Source of the DNA: Bacteroidota bacterium
GTDB lineage: Bacteria > Bacteroidota > Bacteroidia > UKL13-3
Reading direction: 5' to 3'
DNA length: 64,000 nt
NCBI GenBank assembly: GCA_027488905.1
Contig: JAIYAT010000014.1
Location: 55,756-119,755 of the forward strand
Shown: positions 38,601 through 47,526 of the stretch, one piece after another
Position numbering within the stretch: position 1 is the stretch's first letter
Layout of the letters: every line of letters starts with the position of its first letter
Made by a program: the position numbers and the translations under genes
Notes under the pieces: generated by a model
The model's database searches: none
Seen by the model: only the letters and a program-made list of their open reading frames with translations
Told to the model about the DNA's origin: nothing

Positions 38601-38716
38601 TTGGTGGCCTCTTATTCTCTGGATTTTTAACGCTGTATGTTATACCTGTGGTGTATCAATTTTTCTCTGGAAAAAGGAAACATGCCCATGATGAAATGGA
38701 GGAAAACAACGCATGA
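35630..38716 (+). CDS. RND-family multidrug efflux permease
   Basis: The 1028-residue protein is an AcrB-type proton-driven pump. It has the two large periplasmic loops, twelve membrane segments, the N-terminal I-N-R-P-V-L-A-I-V-L start and the segment G-L-V-V-D-D-G-I-V-V-T-E-N near 400, which carries the paired acidic residues used for proton transfer. Length is normal for HAE-1 pumps. Its ATG lies 3 nt after the adaptor stop and its stop overlaps the channel gene ATG by 4 nt. Confidence 0.95.
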   Translation: MSIASTSINRPVLAIVLSILILLFGAISFNFLGVREFPSIDPPIITVRTNYTGANPDIIESQITEPLEKAINGIAGIRSISSSSNQGSSIITVEFTLGSNLEEAANDVRDKVSQSIRQLPQDIDAPPVVSKADANSDAIVSLTLQSDTRSKLELNDYAENVVMERLQTIPGVSSIQIWGQKRYAMRLWLDPIKLSAYGLTPLDVRTILERENVELPGGKLSGDNTELSIKTLGRFSTEEEFNQIILKSEGDQTVRLGDVGKAILGAENEETILKSSGVTMIGLGLVPQPGANYIEIADEFYKRYDQFKNEVPADIKLDIALDNTRFVRTSITEVTETLLIAFILVVLIIFIFFRDWLIAFRPLVDIPVSLIGAFFIMYLAGFSINILTLLAIVLATGLVVDDGIVVTENIFKKIEQGMKPRQAAIEGTNEIFFAVIATSITLAVVFLPIIFIEGFVGRLFREFGVVVAGAVLISAFVSLTLTPVLNVYLQRKDSKHTKLYTRTEPYFQKLNDSYAASLNSFFDNKWLAWLMIGLSVVIIFLVGGALPSELSPLDDRGWMRLSVTAPEGASFEYTDRYMGQISKVLDDSVPEKRLTLEVTAPGFIGSGAANTGFVRIILKDQEDRKRSQQQIANQLGKQLSGINAVKTFVIQDQTISGSGGSRSGLPVQFILQNQDFSKIQSYLPKFLEEANKSSIFMGVDVNLKFNRPELEIRIDREKARNLGVSVQTIAQTLQLTYGGVRYGYFNMNGKQYQVIGQVDRANRDAPVDLKSLYVRNDKGQLIQLDNIVTAVEQSSPPQLYHYNRYKAATVSAGLAPGRTLGEGIDEMKRIGKVVLDDSFTTDLSGPSRDFSESSSNTLFAFLLALVLIYLVLAAQFESFVDPIIIMFTVPLALAGALLTLWYFDQSMNIFSQIGIIVLLGLVTKNGILIVEFANQKREQGLPKLQAVKEAAVSRLRPIMMTSLATMLGALPIALALGAGAKSRVSMGMVIIGGLLFSGFLTLYVIPVVYQFFSGKRKHAHDEMEENNA

Positions 38717-40014
38717 AAAAAAGTTTGATATGTTTTAGCTTATGTTTACTCAGCGGCTTGGGTCAAACCCAAACCCTATTGAGTTTAAAAGATGCTTTAA
38801 CCTTAGCCATTGAAAATAACTTTTCGATTGCTTTGGTAAAAAACGAACGCGATGCTGCCCACATTAGTAATAGTATTGGAGCAGCAGGTATGCTACCTTC
38901 TTTAAATGGAACAGTTAACCAAGACAACCAAGTTACCAATACCAAACAAACCTTTTTAAATGGCAATGAGAACAACAGAGATGGGGCAAAATCTCGCTCA
39001 TTGAATGCGGCGGTTGAAATGAATTGGACCATTTTTAATGGCATGAAAATGTTTGCCACCAAAACTAAATTGGAAGAGTTTGAAGCCATGGGCAACTTGA
39101 AAGTGCGCATGCAAATGGAACAAGTTTTGGCTAGGGTTTCGAAGGCTTATTATGATGCTGTGTTAAGTAAATCACAAGTTAAATCTGCAGAGAAATTTTT
39201 GGCCATTAGTAAGAAGAGAATTGATGTAGCCAAGGCTAAAGTTGAAACTGGCAAAAGTGCAAAATCCGAATGGTTGAAAGCCCAGGTATATTATAATGCA
39301 GATTATGCCAACTATAGACGTTTGTTAACCCAATATGAAAACAGTAAGCTCGGTTTGAACCAACTGATGACGCAAGATTTGAATTATAAATTTGAAGTAA
39401 CTGATAGTATTGAACCAAAGGAATCGATGGCATTTGAGGCTTTAAAGAAAACTGGTTTAGAAAACAATTCCGGACTTCAAATGGCAAAGCGTAACTTAGA
39501 AATTAACCATTTATTGCTGAAAGAAATAAATGCAGAGCGCTTGCCAAGCTTGCAATTTAGAAGCGGCTATAATTATAATACTTCTAATTCGGAAGCAGGA
39601 TTCTTGCAAAGTGCGCGCAACAATGGTTACCATTATGGTGCTGGATTAAGTTGGAATTTGTTTAATGGTAATGATGTAAACAGAAGAACTAGCCTTGCCA
39701 AAATTGTCGAGAAATCAGGAGAATACATTTATAAAGATTCTTTGTTAAGGTTTGAGTTGAACCTACAACAGGCTTATAATATTTATCAAACCAATTTAGA
39801 GTTATGGCATTTTGAAGAAAGCAATTTAGAGATTGCCAAACAAAATTACGAGATTGCTCAAGAGCAATATGGCCAAGGCATCATCAGCATGAATGATTTG
39901 AGGGAAGCAGAGGTAATATACCTTCAAAACGTAGATAGGTTGTTGGTAGCAAAGTACAATGCCAAGCTAAGCGAGTTGGAATTGTTAAGGTTGAGTGGCA
40001 GTTTAGGGAAGTAG
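38713..40014 (+). CDS. TolC-family outer-membrane channel of the RND system
   Basis: The 433-residue protein has a signal peptide (M-K-K-S-L-I-C-F-S-L-C-L-L-S-G-L-G-Q-T) and the helical-repeat layout of outer-membrane efflux proteins (S-L-K-D-A-L-T-L-A-I-E-N-N at the start of the first repeat, about 23-35). The 4-nt overlap with the pump gene places it in the same operon. It is not closely similar by eye to the other TolC-like gene at 16.6 kb, and each serves its own pump. Confidence 0.9.
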   Translation: MKKSLICFSLCLLSGLGQTQTLLSLKDALTLAIENNFSIALVKNERDAAHISNSIGAAGMLPSLNGTVNQDNQVTNTKQTFLNGNENNRDGAKSRSLNAAVEMNWTIFNGMKMFATKTKLEEFEAMGNLKVRMQMEQVLARVSKAYYDAVLSKSQVKSAEKFLAISKKRIDVAKAKVETGKSAKSEWLKAQVYYNADYANYRRLLTQYENSKLGLNQLMTQDLNYKFEVTDSIEPKESMAFEALKKTGLENNSGLQMAKRNLEINHLLLKEINAERLPSLQFRSGYNYNTSNSEAGFLQSARNNGYHYGAGLSWNLFNGNDVNRRTSLAKIVEKSGEYIYKDSLLRFELNLQQAYNIYQTNLELWHFEESNLEIAKQNYEIAQEQYGQGIISMNDLREAEVIYLQNVDRLLVAKYNAKLSELELLRLSGSLGK

Positions 40015-40098
40015 CATCATTAGATCATGCTACCTCCCATGAGATTCTATTAGTTCAAATCATTAAGTTTTGAAACTTCAATTTAGCACTAAATAAAA

Positions 40099-40755
40099 TT
40101 ACAAAGCATATTGAACTCCCAACAGCAACTGGGCAGCGTTTTGTTTGATAACTCCATCATTCTGAACAGGCACACTACTAATATTAGTTAGCCCTAATTG
40201 GTTACGTAGTTCTGCCGAAAGCCTCAAGTTAGATTTTATAGGATAACTTACCCCTAAACCTGCTAATAATCCTGCATCTATATTATTATAATATTCCTTA
40301 ATACTATTTGGGTTGGATGGAAAATTTTGGGTTGCCGCCAATAAATAAGAAGCATACGGTCCTGCACTTACAAAGCCTTGAAGGGAGGAACCCAAATCTA
40401 TGTCTACCTTTAATTGCAAGGGAATTGTAAGGTACTGATAATTATAAAAAATGGTACTGTTTCCTAATTGCTGCCCAAGTGCATCATAAAAAATGACACC
40501 ATACTTAGCACCTTTTAATTCATGCGCCAAACCCGTTTTAAGAGAGAATCTTTGATTTAATTGGTATTGTAAGGAAAGACCGGCGAAAGAGCCCAAACGC
40601 GATTTCTGAATAGATTTTGAGACGTTGTTTCCACGCAAACTGCTGATGGCAGGACCTGCCTCAATTCCAATACTCCATTTAGAAGATTGTGCTATTAGGC
40701 AAACAGAAAATAACAGCATCATGGCTGTTGATACAATGATTTTGGTTTTAAACAT
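40099..40755 (-). CDS. Outer-membrane beta-barrel protein, PorT-like
   Basis: From the preferred ATG at 40755 the product is 218 residues: a signal peptide (MFKTKIIVSTAMMLLFSVCLIAQ), then I-G-I-E-A-G-P-A-I-S-S-L-R-G-N and alternating hydrophobic strands ending in an aromatic-containing last strand (L-L-L-G-V-Q-Y-A-L). This is the shape of an eight-strand barrel of the PorT/outer-membrane beta-barrel type. An upstream in-frame ATG (40791) would add 12 polar residues. The gene converges on the RND operon. Role unknown. Confidence 0.75.
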   Translation of the reverse strand: MFKTKIIVSTAMMLLFSVCLIAQSSKWSIGIEAGPAISSLRGNNVSKSIQKSRLGSFAGLSLQYQLNQRFSLKTGLAHELKGAKYGVIFYDALGQQLGNSTIFYNYQYLTIPLQLKVDIDLGSSLQGFVSAGPYASYLLAATQNFPSNPNSIKEYYNNIDAGLLAGLGVSYPIKSNLRLSAELRNQLGLTNISSVPVQNDGVIKQNAAQLLLGVQYAL

Positions 40756-40907
40756 GGTTGTATATTTTTTAGTTCGGTGAGAAAACGCCAAAAAAAATTG
40801 CTTAGTATTTAAGACTGCAAAATTAAAATTAGCTGACTATTGTTTTACCAAAATGAAAGCAGTCAAAATACTTTATATTTTTATGAAGTTTATTAAATGA
40901 ATTGGTA

Positions 40908-41369
40908 CTATCCCTTAAAAATGCGCTTATCAAAAGGGAACTTCACAATTTCAACAATTGATAGTCTTTTAAAATCTTGATGATTTGGATTAATTAAAAC
41001 ATTATAATCACCTTGGGTTACAACAGAAGGAATTTTAAGAACACAATATTCATTTTCTATTACAAACCGGTCTCCAATTTTTTGAGTAGAAATTGGATGT
41101 GGAAATAGATTCCAATCTTCTGGCAAATCACTTTTAGATAGGGTTTTAATTGGAACATCATCTGGCACATTAATCGTCATCATTACATAATCGTCTGGAA
41201 GGGTTGCCAATGAAAAATGGACTGCAACCTCTGCCATCGCCAAAGACCTATTTAAAGCTGTGTATATAAGTTCCACACCAATTGAGTTCCATCTAGCTCC
41301 TCGAATTGCCGCTCCCTTTCCTGAAAGCGGTTCAGCAAATTTTCCTCTTACTAGCCTAAAGACTTCCAT
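40908..41369 (-). CDS. RES-domain toxin (NAD+ phosphorylase family)
   Basis: The 153-residue protein has the RES fold pattern: V-F-R-L-V-R at the start, G-A-A-I-R-G-A-R-W-N-S-I-G-V-E-L-I-Y-T-A (about 19-38, carrying the conserved arginine and tyrosine), and a glutamate in L-A-M-A-E-V-A-V-H (about 43-51). Characterised RES toxins such as MbcT degrade NAD+. The gene begins 1 nt after the stop of the Xre/DUF2384 gene on the same strand, which is the standard antitoxin-first order of this toxin-antitoxin class. Confidence 0.9.
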   Translation of the reverse strand: MEVFRLVRGKFAEPLSGKGAAIRGARWNSIGVELIYTALNRSLAMAEVAVHFSLATLPDDYVMMTINVPDDVPIKTLSKSDLPEDWNLFPHPISTQKIGDRFVIENEYCVLKIPSVVTQGDYNVLINPNHQDFKRLSIVEIVKFPFDKRIFKG

Positions 41370-41370
41370 C

Positions 41371-41874
41371 CTAAACTAATATACCATGGTTTATTCGGGT
41401 GAATTCTGCAATCACCATTTCTTTTCCATAAGAATCTTTAAGAAGTTCTTTGGGCATTAAATTACCAAACGCATAATTTGGTGTGTTTAGCCAAAGCAAC
41501 AATTTCTCTGAATTACCAAATACTTCAAGACCAAGTTTGGTAACTTCGGCCATTTCAATAATTTTTTCTGAATGAATTGGTTTAAAGTGGTGATTGTTGT
41601 TTAATTTATATCGCTGTAAAGATTTGGTAGAAACATTAAGGAAGTCCGCCCAATCGCCTTCTGTAAAGGGAGCATAAAGTTGTATTAAATCAAAAATTTT
41701 GTATGGAAATCCAGCTCTAATGGCACCAATAATCAACATCTTATTGTCTAAAAAATCGTTAAAAGTCGTTTCTTTCTTTGCACCTTTTTGATACACAACC
41801 AAATCAGAATGCTTAAGAAACATAGAAATTTCTTTGTTTAACTGCGTCTCTAAATTTATTTTTAAAGTTGTCAT
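41371..41874 (-). CDS. Xre/MbcA/ParS-type antitoxin
   Basis: The 167-residue protein has a helix-turn-helix region in its middle (about 70-95, F-T-E-G-D-W-A-D-F-L-N-V-S-T-K-S-L-Q-R-Y) and a C-terminal DUF2384 helical domain (about 108-165, E-K-I-I-E-M-A-E-V-T-K-L-G-L-E-V-F-G, then L-W-L-N-T-P-N). Antitoxins of this class block the RES active site with the C-terminus and repress their own operon with the HTH. It lies upstream of the toxin with a 1-nt gap. Confidence 0.9.
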   Translation of the reverse strand: MTTLKINLETQLNKEISMFLKHSDLVVYQKGAKKETTFNDFLDNKMLIIGAIRAGFPYKIFDLIQLYAPFTEGDWADFLNVSTKSLQRYKLNNNHHFKPIHSEKIIEMAEVTKLGLEVFGNSEKLLLWLNTPNYAFGNLMPKELLKDSYGKEMVIAEFTRINHGILV

Positions 41875-41952
41875 AACTTCATTCTATACATTTGTCTTCG
41901 AAAATAAGACAAATTTCTTCAAGTTTCTGCAATTATTTTAAACCCTTTAAAT

Positions 41953-42240
41953 CTAACGATACCTAAGCCTCGTTTCTGCCTTTTGCCGCATTCTGTTTAT
42001 AATTAGTTTTGCCAATTCTGGTGCAATGTCTTTGGCTGTACCAAACGCAAATACAGCTTTCACTTTTTGCTCGTTTACATCAATTTTATAGAGCAGTTGT
42101 AAAAGCGTTTCCATTTCGTTTAACAGTAAATAAACCAATCGTGCTTCGAGTTCCGCTTGCATTTGCGCAGCATCTAACGCTAGGTTCAAACCGAATTCTT
42201 TTGAAAGTAACTCCCCTGTAATTTTTTCTACTTCACTCAC
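41953..42240 (-). CDS. Small helical protein of unknown function
   Basis: The 95-residue protein is almost entirely helical and rich in Leu, Glu and Ala (LALDAAQMQAELEARLVYLL, then MRQKAETRLRY at the end). No signal or membrane segment. It lies divergent from the aconitase gene and just upstream of the toxin-antitoxin pair, but its codon use is like the chromosomal genes and it does not look like part of that module. Function unknown. Confidence 0.65.
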   Translation of the reverse strand: MSEVEKITGELLSKEFGLNLALDAAQMQAELEARLVYLLLNEMETLLQLLYKIDVNEQKVKAVFAFGTAKDIAPELAKLIINRMRQKAETRLRYR

Positions 42241-42386
42241 ACTCAGCTATATTTTTTTAACAAATATACTCAAATTGCTACAGCCTTTTGACAAAGATTT
42301 CCTTATTTTGCGACGTGTTTAAAATCCTTGGTTCAAACCAACTTTTAAATCTCTCTTTTGTTTATTTATTAAACCAAAATAAGAAT

Positions 42387-44654
42387 ATGGTATTTGATTT
42401 AGAAATGATTAAGGCAGTGTACGAACGCATGCCTTCGCGCATTGCAGCCGCGCGCAAAGCTGTTAACAAGCCTTTAACCCTTTCAGAAAAGATTTTGTAC
42501 AGCCACCTTACCCAAGGCGATGCTGCTGAAGCTTATGGCAGAGGAAAAAGCTACGTAGATTTTAATCCAGACCGCGTGGCTATGCAAGATGCCACTGCTC
42601 AAATGGCTTTGCTTCAGTTTATGCAAGCTGGGCGCCCTAAAGTGGCCGTGCCATCTACTGTGCATTGCGATCACTTAATTACAGCCAAAGTAGGTGCAGC
42701 GCAAGACTTAGCAACCGCCAATAGCGAAAGCAAAGAAGTATATGATTTCCTAGCTTCTGTTTCTAACAAATATGGTATTGGATTTTGGAAACCAGGCGCA
42801 GGTATTATTCACCAAGTGGTATTAGAAAACTATGCTTTCCCAGGTGGCATGATGATTGGAACGGACTCGCATACCGTGAATGCAGGTGGTTTAGGAATGG
42901 TTGCCATTGGTGTAGGTGGTGCAGATGCTTGTGATGTAATGGCTGGCCTACCTTGGGAACTTAAATTCCCTAAACTGATTGGAGTTAAATTAACTGGTAA
43001 ATTAAATGGTTGGACTGCTCCTAAAGATGTGATTTTAAAAGTAGCTGGTATCCTTACCGTAAAAGGTGGAACTGGCGCTATTGTAGAATATTTTGGTGAT
43101 GGTGCCACCAGCATGAGCTGTACCGGTAAAGGTACCATTTGTAACATGGGTGCAGAAATTGGTGCTACCACTTCTACCTTTGGTTACGATGATAGCATGG
43201 AGCGCTACTTGCGCGCTACTGGAAGAAATGAAGTAGCAGATTTAGCCAATGGCATTAGAGAACATTTAACTGGCGACCCAGAAGTATATGCAAACCCAAA
43301 TGCTTATTTTGACCAAGTAATTGAAATTAACTTAAACGAATTAACCCCACACTTAAACGGACCGTTTACGCCAGACTTAGCAACACCTGTGGCTGAAATG
43401 AAAGAAGCTGCTGCTAAAAACGGCTGGCCTTTAAAAGTTGAATGGGGATTGATTGGCTCATGTACCAACTCATCTTACGAAGATTTATCAAGAGCGGCTT
43501 CTATTGCACGCCAGGCCATTGAAAAAGGCTTGAGCACTAAGGCTGAATTTGGAATCAACCCAGGTTCTGAGCAAGTGAGGTTTACTGCTGATAGAGATGG
43601 TTTGTTAAAAACCTTTACCGACCTTAACGCGAGCATCTTTACCAATGCTTGTGGACCATGTATTGGCATGTGGGACCGCGTAGGTGCCGAGAAAGCTGAG
43701 AAAAATACTATTGTACATTCTTTTAATAGAAACTTTGCCAAGCGTGCAGATGGCAACCCAAATACCTATGCGTTTGTGGCCTCGCCAGAAATGGTAGCAG
43801 CCATTGCTATTGCAGGTGATTTATCGTTTAACCCAATTACAGATACTTTAACCAATAACAAAGGTGAGCAAGTGAAATTAGATGCACCATTTGGTGATGA
43901 ATTGCCAACCAAAGGATTTGATGTGGAAGATGCAGGTTACCTTGCTCCTGCTGCTGATGGCAGTGGTGTACAAGTGGCAGTCTCTCCTACCTCTGACCGT
44001 TTGCAATTGCTAGACCCTTTTGCAGCTTGGGAAGGTACCGACTTAAAAGGTTTGAAGCTTTTGATAAAGGCAAAAGGAAAGTGCACAACCGACCATATCT
44101 CTATGGCTGGACCTTGGTTAAAATACCGTGGCCATTTAGACAATATTTCTAACAACATGTTGATTGGAGCCGTTAACTATTTCAACGAGAAAACAGACAG
44201 CGTAAAAAACCAATTGAGTGGCGAATACCAATCGGTACCTAAAGTACAACGCAGTTACAAAGCACAAGGCATTGGCTCTATTGTAGTAGGTGATGAGAAC
44301 TATGGTGAAGGATCGAGCCGCGAGCATGCAGCTATGGAGCCACGTCATTTAGGCGTACGTGCCGTATTGGTAAAATCATTTGCCCGTATTCACGAAACCA
44401 ACTTGAAAAAGCAAGGTATGTTGGCTTTAACTTTTGCAGATAAAGCTGATTACGATAAGTTCCAAGAAGATGATATCATTGACATTATTGGTTTAACCAG
44501 TTTTGCCCCGAATAAGAGCTTGCATTTAAGCCTTACCCATGCAGATGGTTCAACCGATACAATTGAAGTAAACCATACCTACAATGAGCAGCAAATTGAG
44601 TGGTTTAAAGCCGGTGGTGCTTTAAATATCATTCGCGCACAAGTGGGAGCATAA
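42387..44654 (+). CDS. acn: Aconitate hydratase
   Basis: Aconitase isomerises citrate to isocitrate in the TCA cycle. The 755-residue product from the ATG at 42387 shows the substrate and iron-sulfur motifs: H-C-D-H-L-I near 92, [13 protein letters not shown] near 159-171, [10 protein letters not shown] near 357 (first cluster cysteine), A-C-G-P-C-I-G near 421-427 (other two cysteines), and the swivel-domain [13 protein letters not shown] near 638. The size and motifs are those of the mitochondrial-like type. Frame continuation upstream to 42288 adds no family sequence. Confidence 0.94.
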   Translation: MVFDLEMIKAVYERMPSRIAAARKAVNKPLTLSEKILYSHLTQGDAAEAYGRGKSYVDFNPDRVAMQDATAQMALLQFMQAGRPKVAVPSTVHCDHLITAKVGAAQDLATANSESKEVYDFLASVSNKYGIGFWKPGAGIIHQVVLENYAFPGGMMIGTDSHTVNAGGLGMVAIGVGGADACDVMAGLPWELKFPKLIGVKLTGKLNGWTAPKDVILKVAGILTVKGGTGAIVEYFGDGATSMSCTGKGTICNMGAEIGATTSTFGYDDSMERYLRATGRNEVADLANGIREHLTGDPEVYANPNAYFDQVIEINLNELTPHLNGPFTPDLATPVAEMKEAAAKNGWPLKVEWGLIGSCTNSSYEDLSRAASIARQAIEKGLSTKAEFGINPGSEQVRFTADRDGLLKTFTDLNASIFTNACGPCIGMWDRVGAEKAEKNTIVHSFNRNFAKRADGNPNTYAFVASPEMVAAIAIAGDLSFNPITDTLTNNKGEQVKLDAPFGDELPTKGFDVEDAGYLAPAADGSGVQVAVSPTSDRLQLLDPFAAWEGTDLKGLKLLIKAKGKCTTDHISMAGPWLKYRGHLDNISNNMLIGAVNYFNEKTDSVKNQLSGEYQSVPKVQRSYKAQGIGSIVVGDENYGEGSSREHAAMEPRHLGVRAVLVKSFARIHETNLKKQGMLALTFADKADYDKFQEDDIIDIIGLTSFAPNKSLHLSLTHADGSTDTIEVNHTYNEQQIEWFKAGGALNIIRAQVGA

Positions 44655-44666
44655 GACTATTTTTAT

Positions 44667-44705
44667 AAAACAAAAAAGCCCCGCGTTGCGGGGCTTTTTT
44701 GTTTT
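44667..44705. terminator. Bidirectional terminator after acn
   Basis: A perfect 18-bp inverted repeat (44667-44684 with 44688-44705) encloses a GTT loop; the GCCCCGC stem is flanked by A- and T-runs on both sides, so it works for both convergent genes. The stop codon of the minus-strand neighbour (44704-44706) lies within it. Confidence 0.9.
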
Positions 44706-45255
44706 ATAACCAGCTATTCATTTTCCATTTCAAATTTTCTTGTATAGGAATTTGATGTTGGGTGCACCAATTGTTAAAATAGACTTTAAAAGCATTTTCT
44801 TGATCCAACAATTGCGATTTATCTATTAAAATAGCTCCGGCTGTTTTTAAATTTAAAATGTAAAGGGTATCTAATTCAATTACTTCTTTTATCCCATTTG
44901 CATGTAAGGAAAAGCTTGAGTATTGATTGCTTTGAACCAATTCTTGTTCTTTAATAACATACTGTTCTTCTATTCTATTCATACCTTCGTAAATTAATCT
45001 CAGTTGCTTGTATAGCCTAGATTTGGTTAATTGAATTAAAAGGGGTGTGTAAATAAAGAAAAAGGTAAAGGCCAAGGCTCCAGTTAAAAAAAAGTCGCCT
45101 TGATTGGAATAATGATAAAGTGTAATGGCTAAAAAAATACTTCCATAAATGAGCCCCTTTTTTAGTGTCTTCTTCTTGAACTGGTCTACCTCAAAATGAA
45201 AATAGAGATTATATTTAAGGTAATTGGCTAAAGTTGCCTTTTGGTTAAACTCCAT
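44704..45255 (-). CDS. Two-pass membrane protein, YcxB-like
   Basis: The 183-residue protein has two adjacent membrane segments (about 34-48 and 56-74) followed by a basic stretch and a beta-rich C-terminal domain (about 95-170, with S-F-S-L-H-A-N-G-I-K-E-V-I-E-L-D-T-L-Y-I-L). This fits the small YcxB-like family whose function is not known. It is a single gene, convergent with acn, and marks the last ordinary gene before the accessory region. Confidence 0.65.
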   Translation of the reverse strand: MEFNQKATLANYLKYNLYFHFEVDQFKKKTLKKGLIYGSIFLAITLYHYSNQGDFFLTGALAFTFFFIYTPLLIQLTKSRLYKQLRLIYEGMNRIEEQYVIKEQELVQSNQYSSFSLHANGIKEVIELDTLYILNLKTAGAILIDKSQLLDQENAFKVYFNNWCTQHQIPIQENLKWKMNSWL

Positions 45256-45553
45256 GTTGCTTTGCTATTTTAATTAATAACAATATTATGTTTTCGGTTT
45301 GAACCAAAAAAGGGAATCAAGACAATTTTAGAGGTTGGCGGTCGGCAACAGGCAACTAGCTTCTGGCGCCAAATTGAATATTGCATTTTAAGTTTTATTC
45401 TAGTTTAATCAGGTTTAGGTTCTAATCTATAAATATACCCTCTTATGGGTATTTTTTTAATCAACGGGATTGGGTATGTTTGATTTATAAACGATTTAAA
45501 GATTCGAGTAATAAAACACCCAATTTTAGCTCGACACGTCAAAGAAACAAACA
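45256..45553. other. Intergenic stretch at the left border of the accessory array
   Basis: No gene is visible in these 298 bases. The stretch contains an exact copy of the GGTTTGAACC motif at 45296-45305 and a small hairpin ATACCC-N6-GGGTAT followed by seven T at 45436-45459 that looks like a plus-strand terminator, although no plus-strand gene ends nearby. The hairpin may insulate the cassette genes from upstream transcription, or be the end of a lost gene. Confidence 0.4.
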
Positions 45554-46168
45554 ATGGGACTTTTAGATTTATTTAAAAAGGGTAAGCAACCTCACAATTT
45601 GATAACGGACAACGGCGTGTTAGGGCCAACATTTCTTGAGGGTTTAACCGAACACATTCAATATCCAAAGGACTTGCAGGCGCACGAATGGCGAAGGCAC
45701 CTGAAAACTGCATCTGGACAAACCAAATTTAAAATCAAGTTTTATGGACGACTGCATGAAGACTATAATAATTTAATTGTTGGGACAGCCTTTGCGCCTT
45801 CATTGGTTTTTGCAGTGGACACTTCAACTGGACAAGAAATTTTATTGTTTGACGGTTGCAAACACGGCTACAACGCTTTGTTCTGCGACACATTTACAGA
45901 CGAACAAATTACAAACAGATCAGCGAATAACATCTATATAGACCAAGACGGCAAGGACACGTTTGAAATTGTTATTTCGACTTATAACGGAGTTGACTAT
46001 GAAGAAGAGTTTGCAGACGAAGTTGACGAAAATGGTTTGATAGAACTTAGGGACGGAACAAAAATGGAATTTGAAAAAGTAAAGCGAAACGGTTACGACA
46101 CCTTACAAATTTGGGCGAATAATGGTAACGGAAAAAACATTGACCTTGTATCAGAAGAACTTGCTTAA
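45554..46168 (+). CDS. Cassette gene of unknown function
   Basis: The 204-residue protein starts MGLLDLFKKGKQPHNLITDN, has a central beta-rich part and a strongly acidic C-terminal third (E-E-E-F-A-D-E-V-D-E-N near 150-160). No signal or membrane segment, and I recognise no family. Aspartate is written GAC about 17 times and GAT once, against the GAT preference of the chromosomal genes to the left. The stop codon lies inside GCTTAAC (46163-46169), which fits the R-Y-Y-Y-A-A-C core of an attC site, but no matching right end is present before the next gene, so that site would be truncated. Confidence 0.75.
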   Translation: MGLLDLFKKGKQPHNLITDNGVLGPTFLEGLTEHIQYPKDLQAHEWRRHLKTASGQTKFKIKFYGRLHEDYNNLIVGTAFAPSLVFAVDTSTGQEILLFDGCKHGYNALFCDTFTDEQITNRSANNIYIDQDGKDTFEIVISTYNGVDYEEEFADEVDENGLIELRDGTKMEFEKVKRNGYDTLQIWANNGNGKNIDLVSEELA

Positions 46169-46200
46169 CGAAAGAAATACTGGCTGTAAACAGTAACATT

Positions 46201-46764
46201 ATGACAACACCGAAAAAAGATAAATTAAATTGGTTCTATATAGCCTTGGGATTGTTTTTCGGTTTAGGGTTTCTTTGGGCAGACAAAAAGGAAATAGAAG
46301 CAAGTGAGCTTGAGACTAAAACAATTGTTGTAAGCCAGGACATTCAAAAAATAGGTGGAAGAAGTAACTATGAATACCGACTTTGGACAAAAGAATATGC
46401 ATGTTCCTTTGTCATTAAAACAGCAGGTGGTATTGCGGCTCAGTGGGACAACTTAGACAACATAACTAAAAATGACACTTTAATTATTAAAATTCATCAC
46501 AGCAGACTGGCAGACTTGAATAATAAGTCTAAAGACATCCCTATTTATTCACTCATGAAAAACAGCAAATGGGTGTATGATATTGACAGTTATAATAAAT
46601 CTCAAAAAAACTATGACAAAAGATGGAATGTAATTTTAATCCTTATGATTATCCTATTTGTCTTGCGGGGGTTGACCATTATATCCAGCAAGACAGCTTA
46701 TATTTTAGCGGGAATAAGTGCTGTAATTATTATTACACTTCGACTATTGAACCTATGGTGGTAA
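46201..46764 (+). CDS. Cassette gene: membrane protein of unknown function
   Basis: The 187-residue protein has one membrane segment near the start (about 11-23, FYIALGLFFGLGF), a soluble middle part, and two close membrane segments at the end (about 143-157 and 164-181). The soluble part between them (about 40-130) faces one side. No family recognised. Aspartate codons are mostly GAC, as in the neighbouring cassette genes. It follows the previous gene by 32 nt. Confidence 0.7.
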   Translation: MTTPKKDKLNWFYIALGLFFGLGFLWADKKEIEASELETKTIVVSQDIQKIGGRSNYEYRLWTKEYACSFVIKTAGGIAAQWDNLDNITKNDTLIIKIHHSRLADLNNKSKDIPIYSLMKNSKWVYDIDSYNKSQKNYDKRWNVILILMIILFVLRGLTIISSKTAYILAGISAVIIITLRLLNLWW

Positions 46765-46902
46765 TTATAAGGGTATACAAATGGTGTGAAGCTACTACCT
46801 AAGCAGTGTAGAGTAAGAGTGAAGAGAAAGAGTGTAAAGGTTAGCGGTCATGCTAAACCGACATAAGAAATATCTAAAATATTGACGTCATAAAAGCAAA
46901 TA

Positions 46903-47115
46903 ATGGAAATAGCATACAAACTTGATACGATTCCTGACACAGATTTAATTATTGAACTTTACAACAGTTCAGGTATAAACCGACCAACTACCGACAAAGA
47001 ACGAATTACCAAAATGTATTCTGATTCGAACCTAATTGTAACAGCTTGGGACAAAAATAAACTTGTTGGTTTTCAAAAAGTAGACAATGGGTTCATCATT
47101 AAACGGATTAGTTAA
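46903..47115 (+). pseudogene. Truncated GNAT acetyltransferase
   Basis: The 70-residue frame matches only the N-terminal third of a small GNAT acetyltransferase: an ELYNSSGINRPTTDKERITK segment and the strand V-T-A-W-D-K-N-K-L-V-G-F. The acetyl-CoA-binding loop (Q/R-x-x-G-x-G/A) and everything after it are missing, and the last residues (D-N-G-F-I-I-K-R-I-S) do not belong to the fold. I read it as a remnant left by a deletion or cassette recombination. It is unlikely to be catalytic. Confidence 0.65.
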
Positions 47116-47132
47116 AATTTAAAACTATAAAA

Positions 47133-47483
47133 ATGAGCGAAATACCATTTCAAACTATTGACTGGACTACTGTTGAAAAAGTAGAGTATAAAGGTGAAAC
47201 AGGAACTGCATTCTGGCAGACAATTCAATTAAATGGTCTTAGAATTCGTTTGATAGAATATTCTAACGGATATCTAGCTGACCATTGGTGTCAAAAAGGA
47301 CATATAGTTCATTGTTTAGAAGGATCCTTTGTAAGTGAACTCAAAACTGGGGAGAATTTTATTCTTACTAAAGGAATGACCTATGTTGTATCTGATGACC
47401 TTAGTTCTCATCGTTCGGTTGCTGAAAATAAAGTTAAACTACTTATTATTGACGGGGATTTTTTAAGAAATCAACGTATCTAA
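47133..47483 (+). CDS. Small cupin-fold protein (DHCW-motif type)
   Basis: The 116-residue protein is a single cupin-like barrel. The core reads L-A-D-H-W-C-Q-K-G-H-I-V-H-C-L-E-G (about 49-65), with histidines placed to bind a metal, followed by a second motif around T-Y-V-V-S-D-D-L-S-S-H-R-S. Small cupins of this type carry a D-H-x-C signature and have no firm assigned reaction. It starts 17 nt after the truncated GNAT frame and ends about 45 nt before the first clear attC-like site, so it would be the gene of that cassette. Confidence 0.75.
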   Translation: MSEIPFQTIDWTTVEKVEYKGETGTAFWQTIQLNGLRIRLIEYSNGYLADHWCQKGHIVHCLEGSFVSELKTGENFILTKGMTYVVSDDLSSHRSVAENKVKLLIIDGDFLRNQRI

Positions 47484-47526
47484 AAATGAAACGAGACATC
47501 TTCGTGGACAGAGAAGCACGAACCGC

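Noticed and set aside
40908..41874. A phage-defence island around the RES/Xre pair
   Set aside because: Only the toxin-antitoxin pair is present; neighbours are a beta-barrel protein, a small helical protein and aconitase, with no other defence gene.
42288..42386. An N-terminal extension of aconitase starting at 42288
   Set aside because: The 33 extra residues do not resemble the family, contain an exact copy of the dispersed GGTTCAAACC motif, and the ATG at 42387 starts directly with typical aconitase sequence.
46169..46200. A complete attC site between the first two cassette genes
   Set aside because: Only a left core is present and the gap is 32 nt; the short TACTG/CAGTA inverted repeat inside is too small to count as an attC.
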